From assembly GCA_964590995.1 (NCBI GenBank), contig CAZPYY010000013.1, positions 1-19,996 of the forward strand: a DNA stretch of 19,996 nt, given 5' to 3'. The translations under genes were made by a program, and so were the position numbers. This stretch comes from Susulua sp964590995. GTDB taxonomy: Bacteria; Omnitrophota; Gorgyraeia; Duberdicusellales; 4484-171. Position 1 is the stretch's first letter, and the number at the start of each line of letters is the position of its first letter. Shown in pieces: positions 15,219 through 19,996 of the stretch. The notes under the pieces are model-generated. The model made no database searches and was not told the origin of the DNA. It was given only the letters and a program-made list of their open reading frames with translations.

Positions 15219-15891
15219 AAGTTTCCCTTCTTTTCTCATCAAAGTAGTCTAAATCTGTCAAGGGCAATATTACTGAGGTAGCAATATTTGTTAAGTGGGC
15301 AGTGATGCGTTTAAAGTATCGGGCCATAAGGGTAAAACAGACTGATTCATTCACCGAGAGATTGCTACTAGCTAGTTTTCCGATAATCTGATCGCAGCGC
15401 TTAGCAATTTTGGTCTTGTAATCCCAAGCTTTAGCTGCTTTAGTTTCGTCAGACTCCATAAAAGCTTTCTTAGTTTCCTTGAAAAGTTCAGATATCTCGG
15501 CCTCAACGCTATCAAAAAGCTCAAGGTACTTTTCTTTATTTAGAGGGCCTTTCATTAAGGCGCTTACCTCATAAAGGTTTTTGGCATAATCTCCTAATCT
15601 TTCAGCATCTTTTACTACACTCATAAGAAGCAAACAAGTTGGCACATCTACTGAAGGTTGAAGGGATAGGTGTTCAATTACTCGTTTTCGGATATCTCTC
15701 TGCAGATCATTTACTTGTTTATCTATACTGTAGACCTTATCTTTTAACCCTGGTTCTTCTTTGTTGTCGATTAACCTTCTGCAGACAGAGTCAAACATTA
15801 TTTGGGCATCATCGAGCATGTTTTTGAATTCTTCTAATACTTGATGCAGAAAATCTTTTCCCTTCCAGAATTGCAATAGATTTTTAAACAT
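15217..15891 (-). CDS. PhoU-domain protein
   Basis: An all-helical cytoplasmic protein of 224 residues with the two-repeat PhoU layout. The signature segments are VVKDAERLGDYAKNLYEVS (about 92-110) and, in the second half, MARYFKRITAHLTNIATSV; PhoU proteins carry ExxxD-type metal-binding helices at these places. It follows the Na+/phosphate cotransporter gene after 13 bases on the same strand, and GGGAGGT gives it a strong ribosome site, so it is probably made at least as well as the transporter. PhoU domains are often paired with or fused to such transporters and are thought to restrain phosphate uptake. No pstSCAB or phoR/phoB genes are nearby, so action on this transporter is the simplest reading. 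Confidence 0.88.
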   Translation of the reverse strand: MFKNLLQFWKGKDFLHQVLEEFKNMLDDAQIMFDSVCRRLIDNKEEPGLKDKVYSIDKQVNDLQRDIRKRVIEHLSLQPSVDVPTCLLLMSVVKDAERLGDYAKNLYEVSALMKGPLNKEKYLELFDSVEAEISELFKETKKAFMESDETKAAKAWDYKTKIAKRCDQIIGKLASSNLSVNESVCFTLMARYFKRITAHLTNIATSVILPLTDLDYFDEKRRET

Positions 15892-15904
15892 AACTTACCT
15901 CCCT

Positions 15905-17029
15905 TTATTTTAATACCTTAAAAATAAAAATCAATAATGCCGGTATTATGAAAAATGTGATTAAAGTGTATATTAGGGCATAACGGCGCCGCTTGTAAGC
16001 TAAGTCGCCGAGTTTCTTTGATAGAATTATAGGGATATCTCTCAATATCTTTACTGGATAGATACAGAGAAGCCCGATCAGATTAAAGAGAAAGTGGACA
16101 AAAGCTACAGTAATAGCAGCAATGTTTCCGGTAGCAAATGATGCTAAAATGGCGGTGACAGTTGTTCCAATATTGGCTCCCATTACCAGAGGATACATTG
16201 TTCCAAGCGTTAAGATACCGGCAGCAATAAGAGGAATCATCAAAGCAATGGTTATTGAGCTGCTCTGGATTACGGCAGTAAAGAAGGCGGCAGCGAAAAT
16301 AGCTAGTATTCCGTGCTTGCCAATTACATTATTAAGAACAATTTCCGCTCTCTTTGCTACCATAGTTCGCATCAGTTTTACAATATAATACAGGGTAGTG
16401 AATAAGAGTATTAGTGAGATAATTAACATCAGGGTATAGGTTGTGCCCGATGGAACTTTTAATTTCATAACCACACTTTCTATAGAGTGCACTATTGGTT
16501 TTGTAGCTGTTTTAATTGGGCTAGTAAGTTTGACTCCACCAATATTGGCGAAAGCACCACTCATCCATCTACCTATTTTACTTAATATGCCGGTAGCCAG
16601 TTCAAGGGGGAAAATTATAGCAACACACATCATTTTAAAGAAGCCATCGAGGGTGCCTCCGCTTACAGCTCTTTTGAATTCCTCTCGGCGCCCGATATGT
16701 CCTACCGATATTAGTATACCGGTTACAGTAGTCCCGATATTTGCTCCCATTACAATCGGGATAGCGTTTGAAACAGTAATTACTCCCGAGCCTACCATTC
16801 CGACTACGATAGAAGTGGTGGTTGATGAGCTTTGGACAATACTTGTGGCTAGAATTCCGATGAATAAGCCGACACAAGGGTTAGAAGTAGTTTTAATTAG
16901 ATTCTCAGCAAATTCCTTGCCAAAACCCTTGAAAGCAACCCCCATAAGGCCAATGCTTACTAGAAAGAGATAGACAAAGGTAAGGACTAGAATTATTTTA
17001 AATAAGGCTTTGATTTTTTCGTTATGCAT
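15905..17029 (-). CDS. Na+/phosphate cotransporter family protein (NptA/SLC34-like)
   Basis: A membrane protein of 374 residues with the inverted duplication of the Na/Pi cotransporter family. Repeat 1 has QSSST (66-70) and GANIGTT (95-101); repeat 2 has QSSSIT (255-260) and GANIGTT (284-290). The QSSS motifs form the substrate and sodium site. About eight to nine hydrophobic helices are visible, and the C-terminus is basic. It should import phosphate driven by sodium. It has no C-terminal PhoU domain of its own; a separate PhoU gene follows. Its promoter shares a -35 element with the pyrE promoter. The leader has no recognisable ribosome site before ATG 17029. Confidence 0.92.
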   Translation of the reverse strand: MHNEKIKALFKIILVLTFVYLFLVSIGLMGVAFKGFGKEFAENLIKTTSNPCVGLFIGILATSIVQSSSTTTSIVVGMVGSGVITVSNAIPIVMGANIGTTVTGILISVGHIGRREEFKRAVSGGTLDGFFKMMCVAIIFPLELATGILSKIGRWMSGAFANIGGVKLTSPIKTATKPIVHSIESVVMKLKVPSGTTYTLMLIISLILLFTTLYYIVKLMRTMVAKRAEIVLNNVIGKHGILAIFAAAFFTAVIQSSSITIALMIPLIAAGILTLGTMYPLVMGANIGTTVTAILASFATGNIAAITVAFVHFLFNLIGLLCIYPVKILRDIPIILSKKLGDLAYKRRRYALIYTLITFFIIPALLIFIFKVLK

Positions 17030-17078
17030 AATATAAAGAAGGGTGTTGAAGACTAAGTACGAATTTATAAGTCAAGAA

Positions 17079-17130
17079 ATTATATACAGAAAAAGGAATC
17101 ATTGCAAGAAATTTATTTTTAAAGTATAAT
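17079..17130. promoter_or_regulatory. Symmetrical divergent promoter with a shared -35 box
   Basis: The palindrome TTGCAA (17102-17107) reads the same on both strands. To its right a 17-bp spacer leads to TATAAT (17125-17130), and to its left a 17-bp spacer leads to ATTATA (17079-17084), which is TATAAT on the minus strand. It can therefore serve pyrE (+, start near 17137) and the phosphate transporter operon (-, start near 17072). Polymerase should not be able to occupy both directions at once. Confidence 0.7.
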
Positions 17131-17141
17131 TTAATGAAGCC

Positions 17142-17173
17142 TGTACTTTTAGAGCGAAGCAAATAAAAGTACA
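17142..17173 (+). promoter_or_regulatory. First hairpin in the pyrE leader
   Basis: TGTACTTTTA (17142-17151) pairs perfectly with TAAAAGTACA (17164-17173) around the purine-rich loop GAGCGAAGCAAA. It begins about five bases after the predicted pyrE transcript start, so it forms the 5' end of the mRNA. Possible roles are mRNA stability or control. No U-run follows. Confidence 0.5.
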
Positions 17174-17179
17174 TAGCTG

Positions 17180-17218
17180 AATTAATCCTGAGGAATGAAA
17201 TGACGAAGGATCTTAATT
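17180..17218 (+). promoter_or_regulatory. Second hairpin in the pyrE leader
   Basis: AATTAATCCT (17180-17189) pairs with AGGAT (17207-17211) and TAATT (17214-17218), with a CT bulge. The 17-base loop is again rich in GA. The stem ends five bases before the pyrE ATG and takes in the only weak ribosome site (AAGGA), so folding could hide it. Confidence 0.45.
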
Positions 17219-17222
17219 AATT

Positions 17223-17762
17223 ATGAATAAGAAGAAAGAACTACTTAATCTTCTTAAAAAGAAAGCTTTTTTGAGGAAAAAAGTCAAGCTGTCTTCAGGA
17301 AGAATTAGCAATTTTTACATTGATGTAAGGAAAGTAAGCTTAAGCCCTAGAGGCGTATATTTAATCTCCCACCTTATTTTTAACCTCTTAAAAAATAAGA
17401 AGATAAATGCTATTGGCGGCCCTACCTTAGGAGCAGATCCTATTGTCAGCGGGGTCTGCTACCTAGCCCACAAAAACAAGAGAAAGCTAAAGGGTTTTCT
17501 TATTCGAAAGTCGCCTAAGAAACACGGCCGTCAGAAGTTGATTGAGGGACCGGCTTTAGCTTCCGGAGAAAGAGTAGTTATAGTTGATGATGTGGCTACC
17601 AGCGGATATTCTTTGATTAAAGCCATAAAGGTTTTGAAAAAAGGAAAAATAAGAGTAGTAGTAGCAGTAAGTGTTGTTGATAGAGAGGAGGGCGCAAGAG
17701 AGGCTCTCGCTCGTTACAAGTGCCCCCTCATCTCTCTTTTTGCTAAATCCGACTTCCTATGA
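17223..17762 (+). CDS. pyrE: Orotate phosphoribosyltransferase
   Basis: It joins orotate to PRPP to make OMP in pyrimidine synthesis. The 179-residue protein has the N-terminal SGRISNFYIDVRK segment (25-37), the flexible catalytic loop region FLIRKSPKKHG (92-102) and the PRPP-binding motif VVIVDDVATSGYS (118-130). Length is a little under the usual 190-210. The N-terminus is very lysine-rich. The reading frame ends in a four-base overlap (ATGA) with the M48 protease gene, so the two are co-translated. It is expressed from the divergent promoter at 17079-17130 through a leader of about 86 bases with two hairpins. No other pyr gene is present. Confidence 0.93.
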   Translation: MNKKKELLNLLKKKAFLRKKVKLSSGRISNFYIDVRKVSLSPRGVYLISHLIFNLLKNKKINAIGGPTLGADPIVSGVCYLAHKNKRKLKGFLIRKSPKKHGRQKLIEGPALASGERVVIVDDVATSGYSLIKAIKVLKKGKIRVVVAVSVVDREEGAREALARYKCPLISLFAKSDFL

Positions 17763-18556
17763 AAAATTTCCTACGGAAATTTTTAGTCTATAGTCTATGG
17801 TCTATAGTCTATGGTCTACTCTTCTCTGGATGTGTCACTACAGAATATAATGTTGGTACTGGTAAGCAAGATGTCTATTTTTATTCCGCTGAGAGCGAAG
17901 TTATCATGGGCCGAAATATCGCTAAAAAGATCTCTAAAGAATTTAAGATTTCTAACAATCCTGATGATATCCAGAGAGTTAATCGGATAGCAAAGAAAAT
18001 AGTAGAGGTCCTAGATCGTAAGGAATTAACTTATTACTTCTATATAATCGAAGAAGACCAAGATGGTAAGCCGCAGGTCAATGCTTTTAGTCTTCCTGGC
18101 GGTTACTCATATATATATAGGGGGTTATTGGACATTTTAGATAATGATGACCAACTTGCTTTTATTCTTGCTCATGAAGTAGGCCATATTGTGAGCCGAC
18201 ACCATATGAAGCGCCTTCAAGCAGCTATGGGGTACAATCTTTTAACTGTAGTTTCTTCTGCTTCGGGAACTTCTTCGGAGTTTCGAAGAGGTCTTTCTTT
18301 TGCTCTTATTCAGATTTTAGCTGGGTATTCCCGGGAGGATGAATTTAATGCCGATAAACTAGCAGTTAAGTATTGTAAACTCGCCGCGTTTAATCCTACT
18401 GCCGGGATAGAAGTTTTGGAAAAACTCTATAAAGAAAACAAAAAAACAATACGTCCCTTATCTTATTTTAGAACCCATCCTTATCCTGCCCAGAGAATAA
18501 GACATATTAAAGAAGCTTTGCAGCTCCCCCTAGACATCGATGACTATATCAATTAA
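17759..18556 (+). CDS. M48-family metalloprotease lipoprotein
   Basis: A 265-residue zinc protease, predicted to be lipid-anchored in the cell envelope. The lipobox LLFSGC places the lipid on Cys25. The catalytic motif HEVGH (139-143) gives two zinc-binding His and the general base Glu140; SREDEFNADKLA (191-202) supplies the third ligand, probably Glu195. It has the layout of BepA/LoiP-like quality-control proteases, without the TPR repeats of BepA. The signal-peptide codons are built from 7-bp tandem repeats (17784-17818), and a perfect hairpin covers codons 2-9. The start ATG overlaps the pyrE stop by four bases and has no Shine-Dalgarno of its own, so translation probably depends on pyrE. 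Confidence 0.92.
   Translation: MKNFLRKFLVYSLWSIVYGLLFSGCVTTEYNVGTGKQDVYFYSAESEVIMGRNIAKKISKEFKISNNPDDIQRVNRIAKKIVEVLDRKELTYYFYIIEEDQDGKPQVNAFSLPGGYSYIYRGLLDILDNDDQLAFILAHEVGHIVSRHHMKRLQAAMGYNLLTVVSSASGTSSEFRRGLSFALIQILAGYSREDEFNADKLAVKYCKLAAFNPTAGIEVLEKLYKENKKTIRPLSYFRTHPYPAQRIRHIKEALQLPLDIDDYIN
17762..17784. repeat. Perfect hairpin over the first codons of the M48 protease gene
   Basis: AAAAATTTCC (17762-17771), loop TAC and GGAAATTTTT (17775-17784). The stem is AT-rich. It begins one base after the start codon, so it could slow initiation or mark the pyrE mRNA end. A chance palindrome next to repeat DNA is also possible. Confidence 0.5.
17784..17818 (+). repeat. Five 7-bp tandem repeats inside the M48 protease signal peptide
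   Basis: The units are TAGTCTA, TAGTCTA, TGGTCTA, TAGTCTA and TGGTCTA, end to end. They encode the LVYSLWSIVYGL part of the lipoprotein signal peptide. Because seven is not a multiple of three, gain or loss of one or two units shifts the reading frame, whereas three units keep it. Confidence 0.75.
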
Positions 18557-18566
18557 CAATAAATTT

Positions 18567-18575
18567 TGGTATAAT
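18567..18575 (+). promoter_or_regulatory. Extended -10 promoter of the tRNA cluster
   Basis: TGGTATAAT is a perfect -10 hexamer (18570-18575) with an upstream TGN extension. No good -35 is visible at the right distance. Transcription would start near 18582, six bases before the outer tRNA-like structure, so that structure would form the 5' part of the transcript. Confidence 0.5.
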
Positions 18576-18587
18576 TAACTTTCATAA

Positions 18588-18775
18588 GCCGGAGTGGTGA
18601 AATTGGCAGATTCACCCCGTACTAATTTGCCCTCGTGGCGGAATTGGCAGACGCGCTAGCTTCAGGAGCTAGTTTCCGCAAGGAAGTGGAGGTTCAAATC
18701 CTCTCGAGGGCAGTCAATTAGTACGGGGCAAGCTCCGCCTTCGGCGGAGATTGGATACAAATCTCTCTTTCGGCA
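18588..18775 (+). ncRNA. Degenerate tRNA-Leu-like structure carrying a whole tRNA-Leu in its anticodon-arm position
   Basis: The 5' part reads like tRNA-Leu: acceptor strand GCCGGAG (18588-18594), then a D arm with AATTGGCAGA, the same ten bases as in the inner tRNA. A 13-bp perfect stem follows, CCCCGTACTAATT (18615-18627) with AATTAGTACGGGG (18716-18728), where the anticodon arm should be. A full tRNA-Leu occupies its loop. The 3' part has a variable-arm hairpin (CTCCGCC/GGCGGAG, 18733-18749), a T-arm-like hairpin with loop GGATACA (no TTC) and the acceptor strand TTTCGGC plus A (18768-18775), which pairs with GCCGGAG through two or more G-U pairs. It is not a normal elongator tRNA. It may be a pseudogene, a processing scaffold or an undescribed structured RNA. 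Confidence 0.55.
18629..18712 (+). tRNA. tRNA-Leu (anticodon CAG)
   Basis: A complete class II tRNA. Acceptor GCCCTCG pairs with CGAGGGC and the discriminator is A73, as leucine identity needs. The D arm includes AATTGGCAGA. The anticodon stem is CTAGC/GCTAG with loop TTCAGGA (CAG at 18663-18665). A long variable arm (TTTCC GCAA GGAAG) and a canonical T loop TTCAAAT follow. CCA is not encoded. It lies entirely in the loop of the 13-bp stem of the outer tRNA-like element: its first base follows that stem by one base, and its end precedes the other strand by three. Confidence 0.93.
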
Positions 18776-18780
18776 TAGTA

Positions 18781-18869
18781 GGAGAGGTGGCCGAGCTCGG
18801 TTTAAGGCGCCGGTCTCGAAAACCGGTTTCCGTTTAGGCGGAACGCGGGTTCGAATCCCGCTCTCTCCT
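18781..18869 (+). tRNA. tRNA-Ser (anticodon CGA)
   Basis: A complete class II tRNA. Acceptor GGAGAGG pairs with TCTCTCC, the last pair being G-U. The anticodon loop is CTCGAAA on stem CCGGT/ACCGG, the variable arm is long (TTTCCG..CGGAA) and the T arm is GCGGG TTCGAAT CCCGC. CCA is not encoded. The base at position 73 reads T, whereas bacterial serine tRNAs usually have G73. It starts five bases after the outer tRNA-like element and probably shares its transcript. Confidence 0.93.
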
Positions 18870-18889
18870 TATTATCATTAAGGTGTTTT

Positions 18890-19837
18890 ATGGGAGCAGT
18901 ATTATTAGCGGTTATAAAACTTTCTTTGGTTGCTTTGCTGGGAGTCTATCTTTACCGGAAGAATTTCATCAAAGAGGGGAGCCTAAAGTTTTTGACTTTT
19001 TTTGTAATAAATTTTGCCTTTCCCCTTCTGATATTCTCCAATCTTATTGAAAACTCTCAGATAGTACTAACGCATTCTCTGGGGAGGTTTGTTGCAATAA
19101 GTATAAGTATTTTTCTATCCGGTTACATCTTGGGATTTATTGTTTCTTTTAAGAGAAGCCATGAGTTTAAAAGGGAGTTTATTAGTGTAGTAAGTTTTCA
19201 GAATGGAGGGTATCTTCCGATAAACATCGCTTTTTTCCTCTTTCCCCCGGGTATACGGGAAAAATTCCTTGTTTACACCTTTCTCTACCTTCTTGGTTTT
19301 AATGTTATAATGTGGTCAATAGGAAGTTCCTTTATCTTTAAGGGTAAGATGAGGAAGTTTAGATTAAAGAGCCTTTTTATTCCTCCGATAACTAGCACGA
19401 TTATAAGTTTGATATTAATTTATACCGGGCTTGTTAAGCTTATTCCATCTTTGGTAATTTCACCTTTGAAGATGGTTGGTGAGACCAGCTTTGTGCTTTC
19501 AGCAATAATTTTAGGTTGTTGGTTAGCTAAGATAAGGCTAAAAGGGCTTCTGGGGAGATCGTTCCTTATAGGCGAGGCTGCGGGTTTAAAGTTAATAATT
19601 TTACCTTTGTTTTTCTTTATAGGTATGTTAAGTTTTAAGATTTCCTCATTGTTGGGATTATTTATAATCCTGCAGGCTGCTATGCCTTCAGCAGTTTCAC
19701 TACCAATTGTGGCTAATTTAAATGGCGCTGATAGCGAATTTGTCTCCCAAGGGGTATTTTTTACCCATATCTTGAGTATATTTACTATTCCTTTATGGTT
19801 AGGTTTATATTTAAAAGTATCAGGATTTACTTTTTAA
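18890..19837 (+). CDS. AEC-family (auxin efflux carrier-like) membrane transporter
   Basis: A protein of 315 residues with about ten hydrophobic helices across its length, in the two-times-five arrangement of the AEC/BASS-like transporter fold. Typical family traits are the opening helix with LLGVYLYRKNFI followed by FVINFAFPLLIFSNLI (about 38-53), the middle segment VSFQNGGYLPINIAFF (about 100-115, the Asn-Gly crossover region), and near the end LQAAMPSAVSLPIVANLNGAD (about 261-281). Bacterial relatives export or import small organic anions such as malate; no substrate can be named here. AAGGTG before ATG 18890 is a good ribosome site. The gene follows tRNA-Ser after 20 bases, so it may be read from the tRNA promoter, and smpB follows one base after its stop. 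Confidence 0.85.
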   Translation: MGAVLLAVIKLSLVALLGVYLYRKNFIKEGSLKFLTFFVINFAFPLLIFSNLIENSQIVLTHSLGRFVAISISIFLSGYILGFIVSFKRSHEFKREFISVVSFQNGGYLPINIAFFLFPPGIREKFLVYTFLYLLGFNVIMWSIGSSFIFKGKMRKFRLKSLFIPPITSTIISLILIYTGLVKLIPSLVISPLKMVGETSFVLSAIILGCWLAKIRLKGLLGRSFLIGEAAGLKLIILPLFFFIGMLSFKISSLLGLFIILQAAMPSAVSLPIVANLNGADSEFVSQGVFFTHILSIFTIPLWLGLYLKVSGFTF

Positions 19838-19838
19838 G

Positions 19839-19996
19839 ATGAGTAAAGTAGCAGCCACAAACAGAAAGGCCAGGCGTGACTATCAAATTCTCGAAACCTA
19901 CGAGGTGGGTATAGAGCTTAAAGGTAATGAGGTAAAGTCATTACGGACAAAAGGCTGTACCTTAAATGATAGTTTTGCCCGGATAGAGCGGGGAGA
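19839..19996 (+). CDS. smpB: SsrA-binding protein SmpB, N-terminal part
   Basis: The window ends inside this gene after about 52 codons. The visible residues, MSKVAATNRKARRDYQILETYEVG, then IELKGNEVKSLRTKGCTLNDSFARIERGE (split here for length), are the conserved start of SmpB, including NRKARxDYxIxETxEAG-type and GxEVKSLR motifs. SmpB brings tmRNA to stalled ribosomes for trans-translation. It begins one base after the AEC transporter stop, with no separate promoter. No tmRNA gene is seen in the window. Confidence 0.95.
   Translation, partial: MSKVAATNRKARRDYQILETYEVGIELKGNEVKSLRTKGCTLNDSFARIERG

Noticed and set aside
15639..15827. A 62-codon open frame on the + strand inside phoU
   Set aside because: It is an antisense shadow without a ribosome site or any recognisable domain.
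16443..16973. A 176-codon open frame on the + strand opposite the phosphate transporter
   Set aside because: Its composition mirrors the antisense of a membrane protein, there is no ribosome site, and the minus-strand gene has unmistakable QSSS and GANIGTT motifs.
17784..17818. Short CRISPR-like array
   Set aside because: The heptamers are directly adjacent without spacers and lie inside a coding sequence.
18617..18726. Group I intron or spliced intron in an outer tRNA-Leu
   Set aside because: The inserted piece is just a complete tRNA with a few bases on either side. No intron core pairing elements fit, and no reading of the junctions gives a clean seven-base anticodon loop with T33 and a Leu anticodon on a canonical stem.
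18557..18889. tmRNA (ssrA), considered because smpB is close and the tRNA region is unusual
   Set aside because: No alanine-type tRNA domain with G-U at the third pair, no tag reading frame ending in hydrophobic residues, and the two clear tRNAs explain most of the sequence.

Overview
The window is about 20 kb of AT-rich bacterial chromosome, densely coded and mostly on the + strand. A secretin, a pilus or secretion machine, a predicted outer-membrane barrel and a lipoprotein show a double-membraned cell. Low GC, tRNA genes without an encoded CCA, frequent weak or absent ribosome binding sites and a PilM-PilN fusion would fit an uncultured diderm lineage such as Omnitrophota. That placement is an inference and nothing here proves it.

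Region 1 (1-3270): the end of gcvPA, then gcvPB, a LipM-like octanoyltransferase and lipA overlap end to start. They form a glycine-cleavage and lipoylation operon in which GcvP needs a lipoylated H protein and the last two genes make that lipoyl group.

Region 2 (3395-12916): a promoter preceded by three 10-bp AT repeats drives a small helix-turn-helix gene, a fused pilM-pilN, pilO, pilP, the secretin pilQ, the ATPase pilB and the platform protein pilC. A second strong promoter follows, and then five pilin-like genes. Inverted repeats fill the pilQ-pilB and pilB-pilC gaps. No pilT or prepilin peptidase gene is in view, so type IV pilus versus type II-secretion-like use is open.

Region 3 (12942-15146): a probably leaderless gene for a small outer-membrane barrel, then a GlcD-type FAD-linked oxidase. 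Region 4 (15189-17029, minus strand): a Na+/phosphate cotransporter followed by a PhoU-domain protein. Between this operon and pyrE lies a symmetrical divergent promoter in which one palindromic TTGCAA can act as the -35 for both directions, each with a 17-bp spacer and a perfect TATAAT.

Region 5 (17079-19996): pyrE with two leader hairpins, an M48 metalloprotease lipoprotein whose signal-peptide codons contain five 7-bp tandem repeats, a tRNA cluster, an AEC-family transporter and the start of smpB. The tRNA cluster is the oddest part. A complete tRNA-Leu(CAG) sits in the loop of a perfect 13-bp stem, and that stem occupies the anticodon-arm position of a second, degenerate tRNA-Leu-like structure. 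tRNA-Ser(CGA) follows five bases later.
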